Assembly (NCBI GenBank): GCA_023451825.1
Contig: JAEXYA010000044.1
Location: 1-20,576 of the forward strand
Source of the DNA: Pseudomonadota bacterium
GTDB taxonomy: Bacteria; Pseudomonadota; Alphaproteobacteria; Rhizobiales; Xanthobacteraceae
Reading direction: 5' to 3'
DNA: 20,576 bases
Part shown: positions 6,651-13,905 of the stretch, piece by piece
Layout: each line of letters opens with the position of its first letter
Numbering within the stretch: the stretch's first letter is position 1
Position numbers and translations under genes: made by a program
Notes under the pieces: model-generated
Told to the model about the DNA's origin: nothing
The model's database searches: none
Seen by the model: only the letters and a program-made list of their open reading frames with translations

Positions 6651-7772
6651 ATGACAAAACCCGCCGCCTGGACGGACAATCTGCTGACCTCGTTTGCCGA
6701 GGCAGGCTATGTCCATGCGTCGCCGGCGATCTTGCAGCCGGCCGAGCCGTTTCTCGACCTGTCCGGCGAAGATATCCGTAAGTCATTGTATTTGACCACG
6801 GATTTGTCCGGCGAAGAGCTTTGCCTGCGGCCTGATCTGACGATTCCAGTGGCGCGCGATTATCTCGCCTCAAAACAGGCCGGGCAGCCCGCCGGGTTCA
6901 GCTATTTGGGCCCGGTTTTCCGCTATCGCCATGGAACGCCTAGCGAATTTCAGCAGGCCGGGATCGAATCCTTCGGTCGCACGGACCGTGCCGCGGCGGA
7001 TGCCGAAATGCTGGTTCTGGCGTTGAATGCTGCGGCCGCACTGGGGCAAACCAGCGTCGAAATCAAGACGGGCGACGTCGCGCTGTTCGCCGCCCTGATC
7101 GAAGCGCTCGACCTCTATCCGGTCTGGAAGCGCCGCCTGGTGAAAGACTTTAATCGCCAGGCGAACCTGGCCGAAGACCTTGACCGGCTCACCCTTGCCG
7201 AGTCGCCGGTGCGCAACGAGTATGAAGGCGTGCTCGCCGCCCTCGCTGGCTCCGATCGCAAGGCGGCGCTCGCGCTGGTCACCGACCTGATGTCGATCGC
7301 CGGCGCAACCAATCTCGGTGGCCGTTCGGTGGCTGAGATCGCCGATCGTTTCCTCGAGCAATCGACACTCAAGGGCGGCGCGCTGCCGAAACATGCGCTC
7401 GCACTCATCAAGCGCTTCCTCGCGATCTCGGGCACGCCCGATGAGTCCATCGCCGAGCTACGCAAGCTCGCATCCGATGCGACGCTCGATATCTCTTCGG
7501 CGATCGACGAATTCGAACAGCGCATCGGCTTCATGGCCGCGCGCGGCATCGATACGGCCACGATCAAATTCGCCACCGCCTTCGGCCGCGGGCTCGATTA
7601 CTACACCGGCTTCGAATTCGAATTGCATGGCAACGGCTTTGCGCCGCCGCTGGTGGCCGGCGGGCGCTATGACGGCCTGCTCTCGCAGCTCGGCTCACCC
7701 AATCCCATTCCGGCCGTCGGCTTCTCGATCTGGGTCGATGCGTTCTCCACTCGCGCGGGAGACGCGTCATGA
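6651..7772 (+). CDS. hisZ: ATP phosphoribosyltransferase regulatory subunit HisZ
   Basis: 373 residues from ATG 6651; a TTG at 6630 would add seven residues but has no ribosome site. HisZ is a histidyl-tRNA-synthetase paralogue without aminoacylation activity that joins HisG to form the active, histidine-regulated first enzyme of histidine biosynthesis. Class II synthetase marks are present: CLRPDLTIPVAR (about 58-69), GPVFRYRHGTPSEFQQAGIE (87-106), GRGLDYYTGFEFE (about 312-324) and GGRYDGLL (about 337-344). The absence of a C-terminal anticodon-binding domain and the length separate it from HisS. Its stop overlaps the hisG start by 4 bases (ATGA), matching equal subunit synthesis. Confidence 0.95.
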   Translation: MTKPAAWTDNLLTSFAEAGYVHASPAILQPAEPFLDLSGEDIRKSLYLTTDLSGEELCLRPDLTIPVARDYLASKQAGQPAGFSYLGPVFRYRHGTPSEFQQAGIESFGRTDRAAADAEMLVLALNAAAALGQTSVEIKTGDVALFAALIEALDLYPVWKRRLVKDFNRQANLAEDLDRLTLAESPVRNEYEGVLAALAGSDRKAALALVTDLMSIAGATNLGGRSVAEIADRFLEQSTLKGGALPKHALALIKRFLAISGTPDESIAELRKLASDATLDISSAIDEFEQRIGFMAARGIDTATIKFATAFGRGLDYYTGFEFELHGNGFAPPLVAGGRYDGLLSQLGSPNPIPAVGFSIWVDAFSTRAGDAS

Positions 7773-8743
7773 GCAGCCCCTTCGTCGTCGCCGTTCCGTC
7801 CAAGGGACGCCTGCAGGAACAGGCCGAAGCCTTTTTCAGCCGCGCCGGCCTCACGCTGACCAAAGCCGGCGGCGTGCGCGACTATCGCGGCACCATCGCC
7901 GGCCTCGACAATGTCGAGATCGCCTATCTCTCGGCCAGCGAGATCGCAGCGAACCTCGCGCGCGGCGCGGTGCATCTCGGAATCACCGGCGAAGATCTGC
8001 TGCGTGAAAACATCGTCGATACCGACAAGCGCGTGGCGTTGATCGAAGGCCTCGGCTTCGGCCGCGCCGATGTCGTCGTCGCCGTGCCGCAGGCGTGGAT
8101 CGATGTGCGCACCATGGCCGATCTCGACGACGTCGCCACCGGCTTTCGCGAGCAGCACAATCGCCGCATGCGCGTGGCGACGAAATATATCAATCTCACC
8201 CGCGCTTATTTCGCATCGCATGGCGTGGTGGACTATCGCATCGTCGAAAGCGCCGGTGCCACCGAAGGCGCGCCGGCCACCGGTGCTGCCGAACTCATCG
8301 TCGATATCACCACGACAGGCGCGACGCTCGCGGCCAATGGCCTCAAGGTGCTCGACGATGGCGTGATGCTGCGCAGCCAGGCCAATCTCGTCGCCTCGCG
8401 CAGCGCCGACTGGTCGCCAGCCGCGCGTGAGACGGCGCGCGTGATCCTCGATCACATCGCGGCACGTGCGCGCGCCAGCAAGTACAAGGAAGTGCGCACG
8501 CGCTTTGCCGGCTGCAACCAGGCGCTGCTCGATGAAGCGCATAACCGTTTTGGTGTGGTGTCGCCGTTCGGCGGCCCGACATCGTCGGGCATGGTGACGC
8601 TGCATTGCCCGCCCGGACAGATCTATGCGCTGGGCAGCTTTTTGCGCGAGCATGGCGCGGACACGGTGTCGGTGGCGTCGCTGGATTATGTGCTGGACCG
8701 CGAGAATCCGCTGTTTGCGAAGCTGGAAGCGTTTTTGAAGTAA
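7769..8743 (+). CDS. hisG: ATP phosphoribosyltransferase catalytic subunit with C-terminal extension
   Basis: 324 residues. HisG condenses ATP and PRPP to phosphoribosyl-ATP, the committed step of histidine synthesis. The N-terminus has VAVPSKGRLQEQ (7-18) and LGITGEDLL (70-78). The PRPP-binding family signature runs from E166 to L187 (G172, D179, TTGATL at 182-187). Residues 226-324 form an extra domain with ARASKYKEV, MVTLHCPPGQIYAL and LREHGADTVSVASLDYVL, which resembles the regulatory C-terminal domain of long-form HisG. Short HisG normally partners HisZ and lacks this domain, so the combination is noteworthy. It is translationally coupled to hisZ. No T-rich terminator follows, but repeat family 2 begins 17 bases after the stop. 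Confidence 0.95.
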   Translation: MSSPFVVAVPSKGRLQEQAEAFFSRAGLTLTKAGGVRDYRGTIAGLDNVEIAYLSASEIAANLARGAVHLGITGEDLLRENIVDTDKRVALIEGLGFGRADVVVAVPQAWIDVRTMADLDDVATGFREQHNRRMRVATKYINLTRAYFASHGVVDYRIVESAGATEGAPATGAAELIVDITTTGATLAANGLKVLDDGVMLRSQANLVASRSADWSPAARETARVILDHIAARARASKYKEVRTRFAGCNQALLDEAHNRFGVVSPFGGPTSSGMVTLHCPPGQIYALGSFLREHGADTVSVASLDYVLDRENPLFAKLEAFLK

Positions 8744-8760
8744 GACCCCGTCAGGAGTGT

Positions 8761-8868
8761 CCCCTCTCCCGCTTGCGGGGGAGGGTCAGGGTGGGGGCAG
8801 CCACAAACTCTGACGTCACGTGGGGCACCCCCACCCCGGCCCTCCCCCGCAAGAGCGGGAGAGGGAGA
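8761..8868. repeat. Family 2 palindromic repeat, copy 1
   Basis: The left arm starts CCCCTCTCCCGCTTGCGGGG and ends AGGGTGGGGG at 8797; the right arm from about 8829 is CCCCCACCCCGGCCC to GAGCGGGAGAGGGA. The 30-base loop contains TGACGTCACGTGGGGCA. The reverse complement of the whole element, loop included, recurs at 11834-11959. It lies between hisG and the glycosyltransferase gene and could end or stabilise the hisG message. Confidence 0.88.
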
Positions 8869-8902
8869 AGAAGAACGACGACATGACTGGGATTCACTTT
8901 CG

Positions 8903-9952
8903 ATGATGCTGGGCAGCGACGTTTCCGACCTCACTACCGACTCCAAGACCGCCGCCGCGCAAGGCCTGTCGCTCGTCGTGCCCTGCTACAATGAAGCGCC
9001 GGGCCTCGCCGCGCTGCATGACAAACTCGTCAACCTCTCGCGTACGCTGAAGGCGCGTTACGGTCTCGCCGTCGAGGTCGTCTATATCGACGACGGCAGC
9101 CGCGACGACACGCTGAAGATCGCTCAGACCTTGCCGGCCAGCGATATCGACGTGCAGGTGATTTCGCTGTCGCGCAATTTCGGCAAGGAAGCCGCGCTGA
9201 TGGCCGGCCTCGATCACGTCAAGAAAGGCGCCGTCCTGTTCATGGATGGCGACGGCCAGCATCCGCCGGAATTCGTCGAAAAGCTGGTGCATCACTGGAT
9301 CGTCGACGGCTATGACGTGGTGTTCACCGCCAAGGCGCATCGCGATAATGAAAGTTTTCTGCTGCGCACCGCCGTGCGTGGCTTCTATTCGCTGATCAAT
9401 TGGGGCGCGCGCACCAAGATTCCGGAAGATGCCGGCGACTTCCGGCTGCTGTCGCCGCGCGCGGCGGCAGCGCTGCGGCAGCTCCCCGAGCGCAACCGCT
9501 TCTTCAAGGGCCTCGCCACCTGGATCGGCTTCCGCCAGCTCCGCGTCGATTACGAACCGCAGGCGCGTGCCCATGGCGTGTCGTCATTCAATCCGAAGGC
9601 GCTGATCGGCCTGTCGATCGAAGGCCTCACCTCGTTCTCGGTGGCGCCGCTGCGGCTGGCCAGCCTGTTCGGCCTGCTGTTCGCAGGCGCGGCCTTCCTG
9701 TTCGGCATCTCGATCCTGTGGGAGACGATGGTGGTCGGCAAATCCGTGCCCGGCTATCCCTCGATCATCGTCGGCGTGATGACGATCGGCGGCGTGCAGC
9801 TGATCATGATCGGCGTGCTCGGCGAATATATCGGCAAGATCCTCTCCGAGCTGAAAGGACGCCCGGTCTATTTCATCGCCGAACACAGCGTGAAGCCGTC
9901 GGCGCCTGAGACCTCGGCGGTGGCCGCGCCTGATCGTACTGCCGCCGAATGA
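8903..9952 (+). CDS. Membrane glycosyltransferase family 2, polyprenyl-phosphate sugar transferase type
   Basis: 349 residues (ATG at 8903 or 8906). It belongs to the GtrB/DPMS/ArnC-like branch of GT2 that moves a sugar from a nucleotide donor to a polyprenyl phosphate at the cytoplasmic face. The GT-A domain covers about 20-230: VVPCYNE (25-31), DDGSRDDT (63-70) for nucleotide binding, RNFGKEAAL (91-99), and DGDGQHPPE (115-123), where the usual form is DADLQHPPE, as the metal-binding stretch. Two membrane helices follow at about 252-274 and 287-311, with VPGYPS in the short loop between, as in that branch. It overlaps the downstream deacetylase gene by 4 bases, so a sugar-lipid that is later deacetylated is the natural inference. 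The donor sugar is unknown. Confidence 0.92.
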   Translation: MMLGSDVSDLTTDSKTAAAQGLSLVVPCYNEAPGLAALHDKLVNLSRTLKARYGLAVEVVYIDDGSRDDTLKIAQTLPASDIDVQVISLSRNFGKEAALMAGLDHVKKGAVLFMDGDGQHPPEFVEKLVHHWIVDGYDVVFTAKAHRDNESFLLRTAVRGFYSLINWGARTKIPEDAGDFRLLSPRAAAALRQLPERNRFFKGLATWIGFRQLRVDYEPQARAHGVSSFNPKALIGLSIEGLTSFSVAPLRLASLFGLLFAGAAFLFGISILWETMVVGKSVPGYPSIIVGVMTIGGVQLIMIGVLGEYIGKILSELKGRPVYFIAEHSVKPSAPETSAVAAPDRTAAE

Positions 9953-10815
9953 ACGCGACAGGTCGACGAAAAATCACGCTCTGCGCCGACGATTACGGCA
10001 TCAGCCCCGGCGTCAATCGCGGCATCCGCGAACTGATCGCGCGGAAACGGCTGAGTGCGACATCGGTGATGGTGGTGGGCTCTGCCATCACCCGCGAGGA
10101 TGTGAGCGCGCTGCAAGGCGCTGTCGCCATCAACGGTGACTGTGCCATCGGCCTGCATGTGACGCTGACGGCGCCGTTCCATCCGCTCACCATGCATTAT
10201 CGCCCGCTGCTGGATGGCTTGTTTCTGCCGCTGGGCAAGATGCTGCGCGCAGGCGCGCTGCGCCGGCTCGATGCCGAGATGATCGAGGGCGAAGTGTCGG
10301 CGCAGATCGCGAAATTCACGGCGCTGTTCGGACACGCGCCAGCCTATGTGGACGGCCATCAGCACGTGCAGACCTTCCCGCAGGTGCGCGCCCCCTTTTT
10401 GCGCGCGGTCAAGCGCGGTGCGCCGGAGGCCTGGGTGCGGCAGTCCGGCCGCGTGCATCCGCTGTCGAAGCGGCTCGATGCGCCGAAGGCGCTGCTGCTG
10501 GATACGCTGAGCGCGACCTTTCGCAAGCGTGCGGCGAAAGCCGGTATCGCGTTCAATCCGGGCTTTGCCGGCGCTTATGATTTTACGAAGGCGCCGGATT
10601 TCGGGGCGCTGATGGCGCGCTTTCTCGACGGCCTGCCCGATGGCGGGCTGGTGATGTGCCATCCCGGCTATGTGGATGACGTGCTGCTGGATCTCGATCC
10701 CTTCACCGACCAGCGCGAGCGGGAATATGCGTATCTGGCGAGCGATGAGTTCGTGCGTTTGCTGGACGAGACGAATGTGACGCTGGGCCGTAGGGCGGAT
10801 GAGGCGAAGCCGTAA
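9949..10815 (+). CDS. ChbG/HpnK/NaxD-family carbohydrate deacetylase
   Basis: 288 residues. This family (YdjC, ChbG, HpnK, NaxD) removes N-acetyl groups from amino sugars using a metal bound by Asp and His. Visible marks are CADDYGISPGVNRGI (12-26, the catalytic/metal DD), GLHVTLT (68-74), VDGHQHVQTFP (134-144, two histidines) and MCHPGYVDD (236-244). No signal peptide is seen, so it should act in the cytoplasm. The start ATG overlaps the glycosyltransferase stop (ATGA). The closest functional parallel I know is Francisella NaxD, which deacetylates a polyprenyl-phosphate amino sugar used on lipid A; HpnK in hopanoid clusters is the alternative, but no hopanoid genes are here. The last nine or so residues (GRRADEAKP) and the stop codon lie in repeat family 3. 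Confidence 0.88.
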   Translation: MNATGRRKITLCADDYGISPGVNRGIRELIARKRLSATSVMVVGSAITREDVSALQGAVAINGDCAIGLHVTLTAPFHPLTMHYRPLLDGLFLPLGKMLRAGALRRLDAEMIEGEVSAQIAKFTALFGHAPAYVDGHQHVQTFPQVRAPFLRAVKRGAPEAWVRQSGRVHPLSKRLDAPKALLLDTLSATFRKRAAKAGIAFNPGFAGAYDFTKAPDFGALMARFLDGLPDGGLVMCHPGYVDDVLLDLDPFTDQREREYAYLASDEFVRLLDETNVTLGRRADEAKP

Positions 10816-10880
10816 TCCGCCGCGGAGCTTCAACTTTGGACGCCGCCGGCGGATTACGCTTCGCTCATCCGCCCTACGGC
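10787..10880. repeat. Family 3 palindromic repeat, copy 1, overlapping the deacetylase 3' end
   Basis: The left arm GCCGTAGGGCGGATGAGGCG continues through the deacetylase stop codon to AATCCGCC; the right arm GGCGGATTACGCTTCGCTC to CCGCCCTACGGC is its reverse complement apart from two extra bases in the left arm. A second, inverted copy begins at 20494. A long hairpin at the mRNA 3' end is expected. Confidence 0.87.
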
Positions 10881-10998
10881 ACCACTTCTGCCACGATGTC
10901 GCATAACTAAATTTAATCCGCCGGGCACTATTGCCGACACAAAGCGTCATTACATCCCGTAAGCACCTAATGCGTGCGCATGAGACAATGAGGACGCC

Positions 10999-11811
10999 AT
11001 GACACCGCAAGAACGCCAACTGGTTGACGATCTCTTTGACCGGCTCAGCAAGGTCGAAGGCGGGCCACAGGACCCCGATGCGCTGAACGCCATCGCCCAG
11101 GGCCAGCGCAAGGCGCCAAATGCGCTCTACGCGCTGGTGCAGACGGTGCTGCTGCAGGACGAAGCCCTGAAACGCGCCCATGAGCGCATCCAGCAGCTCG
11201 AGGGCGGCGCAACGGATCAGGCGCCGCAGGGCGGCTTCCTCGATTCCATGCGCGATGCGCTGTTCGGCGGCGCGCAGGCGCCGGCCCAGAACGCGCCGCG
11301 CGGCTCGGTGCCGAATGTGCGCCCAGGCGAGCCCAGCCGTGCGGCCTGGAATACGGGCCAGGTGATGGGCCAGCCGCAGGGCGGTTATGGCCAGCAGGGT
11401 TACGGCCAGCAAGGCGGCTATGGCCAGCCCCCGATGGGGCAACCGACCCCGCAGCAAGGCGGTGGCGGCGGTTCGTTCCTCGGCACGGCAGCAGCCGCTG
11501 CCGCAGGCGTGGTCGGTGGCTCGCTGCTGCTCAACAGCATCAAGGGCATGATGGGCGGCGGCCACCAGCAGGGCCTGACCGACGCAGCCAATGCCGGCGG
11601 TGGAAGCCCGTGGGGTGGCAGCTCCGGTTCGTCATCCGGCGGCGGCCTCGCGGATCAGGCGGGGCTGAACGATATCGGCTCCTCGAACCGGCAGGGTGCC
11701 GGCAATTTCGATCAGGCCCAGGCCGATTACGATCAGGATCAAGACCAGGATCAGGACGACGGCGACTTTGACGCCATGGATATGGATTCGGATGACAGCG
11801 ATTACGCGTGA
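10999..11811 (+). CDS. DUF2076-type protein with Gly/Gln-rich and acidic tail
   Basis: 270 residues; the ATG has GAGGA about 4 bases upstream. The N-terminal 70 residues (MTPQERQLVDDLFDRL to RIQQLE) match what I know of DUF2076: a charged helical start and a predicted coiled coil at about 46-68. A disordered stretch follows with GYGQQ-type repeats at 129-145. Residues 158-187 are glycine/alanine-rich and hydrophobic (FLGTAAAAAAGVVGGSLLL), perhaps a glycine-zipper membrane-interacting segment. The tail is strongly acidic, with a DQDQDQ run at 245-253 and D/S repeats to the end. DUF2076 has no established function that I know; a periplasmic ligand-binding role has been suggested, but no signal peptide is seen here. 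Low-complexity content weakens any homology beyond the N-terminus. Confidence 0.85.
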   Translation: MTPQERQLVDDLFDRLSKVEGGPQDPDALNAIAQGQRKAPNALYALVQTVLLQDEALKRAHERIQQLEGGATDQAPQGGFLDSMRDALFGGAQAPAQNAPRGSVPNVRPGEPSRAAWNTGQVMGQPQGGYGQQGYGQQGGYGQPPMGQPTPQQGGGGGSFLGTAAAAAAGVVGGSLLLNSIKGMMGGGHQQGLTDAANAGGGSPWGGSSGSSSGGGLADQAGLNDIGSSNRQGAGNFDQAQADYDQDQDQDQDDGDFDAMDMDSDDSDYA

Positions 11812-11833
11812 GATATGTCGCACGCGCTGTCGT

Positions 11834-11959
11834 CCCCTCTCCCGCTTGCTGGGGAGGGCTAGGGTGGGGGTGCCCCACGTGACGTCGGAGTATGTGGCTT
11901 CCCCCACCCCAGCCCTCCCCCGCAAGCCGTGCGAAGCGAAGCTTCGCTAGGGGAGAGGG
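11834..11959. repeat. Family 2 palindromic repeat, copy 2 (inverted relative to copy 1)
   Basis: The left arm CCCCTCTCCCGCTTGCTGGG ends GGGTGGGGG; the loop is TGCCCCACGTGACGTCGGAG and ten further bases; the right arm is CCCCCACCCCAGCCCTCCCC to GGGGAGAGGG. The loop equals the reverse complement of the copy 1 loop at 27 of 30 bases. The right arm holds an insertion of about 20 bases containing the small palindrome GCGAAGCGAAGCTTCGC. It lies between the convergent DUF2076 and L,D-transpeptidase genes, so its hairpin could serve both 3' ends. Confidence 0.87.
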
Positions 11960-11982
11960 TGAAGTAAGAAAGTGCGGCGCTG

Positions 11983-12798
11983 TTAGATCACCACGACCTT
12001 CGCGCCGACATTCACGCGGCCGTACAGATCGATCACATCCTCATTCCGCATCCGGAAACAGCCCGACGACACATTGGTGCCGATGGTCCATGGTTCGTTG
12101 GAGCCGTGGATGCGATACAGGCTCGAGCCCAGATACATCGCGCGCGCACCAAGCGGATTGGCCTCGCCGCCTTCCATGAAACGCGGTAGGTCGGGACGGC
12201 GCGCCAGCATTTCCTTCGGCGGCGTCCATGACGGCCATTCCTTCTTGGCCGTGATCGTCTTCACGCCCTGCCAGGTGAAGCCGGGGCGACCGACGCCGAT
12301 GCCGTAACGCATCGCCTTGCCGCCTGATTGCACCAGATAGAGAAACTTGTTGCCGGTATCGACGACGATGGTGCCGGCGCCTTCCTTGCCGTCATAGGAC
12401 ACGGTCTGCGGAAGATATTTCGGGTCCATCGCGGGACGCGCAGGGTCGATCGGCTCATCACGTTGATAGGCCGCCTGCTGGTCCGGCTCCATCGGCGGCA
12501 GCATGCGGCGGCGCGGTTCGTAAGACATCCGCTCGTCTTGCCGATAGGCGGGGCCGTAGCTCGATCCATAGTTCGAACCTTGCGCGCCGTCGCTGAACAG
12601 GAATTCGATGAAGCCACCGCCCATATTGCCGCGCTGGGCAGACGCCACGCGTTGCGGCGCCGGACGCTGCGTCGGGGCGGCATAGATGACTTCGGGCTGA
12701 TGATAAGGCGTGACGGCATCGATCGCCGCCGCCGGGACTGTCGAAAGGACAGCAAGGGATGCGCCCGCCAGCAGCGAGCAAGTGAGCGTTCTGAACAT
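11983..12798 (-). CDS. Periplasmic L,D-transpeptidase (YkuD domain)
   Basis: 271 residues from the ATG at 12798; an earlier in-frame start at 12831 would precede the signal peptide with 11 polar residues. Residues 1-25 form a signal peptide (cleavage near AAA|ID). A linker rich in Pro, Arg, Tyr and Gln (about 30-125) precedes the YkuD domain (about 141-271). The catalytic motif is intact: H231 in YRIHGSNEPWTIG and SSGCFRM with C247 as nucleophile and R249. These enzymes make 3-3 peptidoglycan cross-links or attach outer-membrane proteins to peptidoglycan, and are numerous in this group. The upstream region to cheZ (12799-13096) contains the 6-bp inverted repeat AAACGG-N5-CCGTTT (12889-12905). 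It is convergent with the DUF2076 gene. Confidence 0.93.
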   Translation of the reverse strand: MFRTLTCSLLAGASLAVLSTVPAAAIDAVTPYHQPEVIYAAPTQRPAPQRVASAQRGNMGGGFIEFLFSDGAQGSNYGSSYGPAYRQDERMSYEPRRRMLPPMEPDQQAAYQRDEPIDPARPAMDPKYLPQTVSYDGKEGAGTIVVDTGNKFLYLVQSGGKAMRYGIGVGRPGFTWQGVKTITAKKEWPSWTPPKEMLARRPDLPRFMEGGEANPLGARAMYLGSSLYRIHGSNEPWTIGTNVSSGCFRMRNEDVIDLYGRVNVGAKVVVI

Positions 12799-12975
12799 CG
12801 ACGTACTCTTCACTGTTTCGTCGTGCACCACTCACCTGAGCGGCGCCTGTCACGCGCCGAGTTAAGGTTAAAATCGCCTCGCTTTGGTAAACGGAATCGC
12901 CGTTTGGATTCACCATGCGCCGCACCGGCGCGGTTCTCATCCATAGCGTTACTTTTGCATGAACGCCCGGCGCCC

Positions 12976-12983
12976 ATGGTTAA
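12976..12983 (-). promoter_or_regulatory. CtrA-like half-site upstream of cheZ
   Basis: TTAACCAT on the minus strand matches the half-site form recognised by the alphaproteobacterial cell-cycle and motility regulator CtrA. It lies about 115 bases upstream of the cheZ start. A full TTAA-N7-TTAA box is not present. A possible -10 (TATAAG, 13058-13063) follows without a convincing -35. An eight-base match can occur by chance. Confidence 0.25.
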
Positions 12984-13096
12984 TCAGTGGTTCGCGCGGA
13001 ATGATCTGAACTACACAACCACATGTTCCGCGTGAACTCCGCGTTAAAACTCATTGATATAAGACAGTCCGAATATTTGTTGAGTTGGGGGACATG

Positions 13097-13873
13097 ATGT
13101 CTGTTCGTCGCAAGCGATTTCGTATTGAAGAAGTATTCGGCACGCCTGCTATCGTTGCTGAGAACGACGGTGGTGAGCCGATGCCGATGCATCGCGAGAT
13201 CATGGCCGAACTGCGGGCCATCCGCGCACAGATGGCAGCCCCCGCAACGGGACCCAATGCCGTGAGCGAAGAAGTCGGCGCTGCCGCACAGAAACAGATC
13301 GAAGAAGCACAGGCCCTGCTCGCGACCTATCGCGCGCAGATCGAGCAGTGCGAAAAGCTGAAGATCGAACTCGACCTGATCCACGACGCGATCACCCGCA
13401 CCAAGCAGGAAATCGCCGTGCTGCACGGCAAGAGCTTTGACGGCGAGGAAATGGCCAAGGTCAATGGCGAACTCGGCGCCGTGGTCGGCGGCACCGAGGA
13501 AGCCACGCAGCAGATCCTCGCTGCGGCCGAAGCCATCGACAATGCGGCCGCTGCCGCCATGAAGGTGTCGTCGCCTGACCAGCACAAGCAGCTGCTGGAA
13601 GAGATCAGCGACAATGTCGTGTCGATCTTCGAGGCCTGCAACTTCCAGGATCTCACCGGCCAGCGCATCAGCAAGGTGATGGGCACGATGAAGTTCATCG
13701 AAAAGCACATCATGGAGATGATGGAGATCTGGGGCGGCGTCGACGAGATCAAGGCGCATATCCCGGCACGTACCGACGATCGCAGCGACGACGAGAAGCT
13801 GCTCAACGGCCCGAAGCTGGAAGGCGACGTCGGCCACGCCTCGCAGGACGACATCGACGCGCTGTTCAACTGA
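13097..13873 (+). CDS. cheZ: CheZ-like protein phosphatase
   Basis: 258 residues from the ATG at 13097, preceded by GGGGG 5 bases away; ATG 13094 and TTG 13085 are possible but poorly spaced. CheZ dephosphorylates CheY-P and so controls flagellar reversal. The long helical hairpin (about 60-215) contains FQDLTGQRI (183-191); D185 and Q189 align with the catalytic D143 and Q147 of E. coli CheZ. The C-terminus ends ASQDDIDALFN (248-258), a CheY-binding tail joined by a flexible linker (about 222-247), which also resembles the FliM N-terminal CheY-binding motif. No other chemotaxis gene is in the window, so it stands alone here. The 3' end shares a hairpin with the convergent MFS gene. Confidence 0.88.
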   Translation: MSVRRKRFRIEEVFGTPAIVAENDGGEPMPMHREIMAELRAIRAQMAAPATGPNAVSEEVGAAAQKQIEEAQALLATYRAQIEQCEKLKIELDLIHDAITRTKQEIAVLHGKSFDGEEMAKVNGELGAVVGGTEEATQQILAAAEAIDNAAAAAMKVSSPDQHKQLLEEISDNVVSIFEACNFQDLTGQRISKVMGTMKFIEKHIMEMMEIWGGVDEIKAHIPARTDDRSDDEKLLNGPKLEGDVGHASQDDIDALFN

Positions 13874-13905
13874 GCCGGAATTCTCCGGTCAATGTGAACG
13901 ACGAT

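Noticed and set aside
9868..11565. A 565-codon minus-strand open frame opposite the deacetylase and DUF2076 genes
   Set aside because: It spans two coding genes and repeat family 3, has no recognisable motif and has the Arg/His/Ala-rich composition of a shadow frame.
11632..11925. Small open frames within the family 2 repeat, with peptides like TPTLALPSKRERG
   Set aside because: They are translations of a palindromic repeat; such frames are a common source of false genes in these genomes.
12859..12874. Possible full CtrA box from the doubled GTTAAGGTTAAAAT sequence
   Set aside because: The two TTAA cores are too close together for the TTAA-N7-TTAA arrangement.
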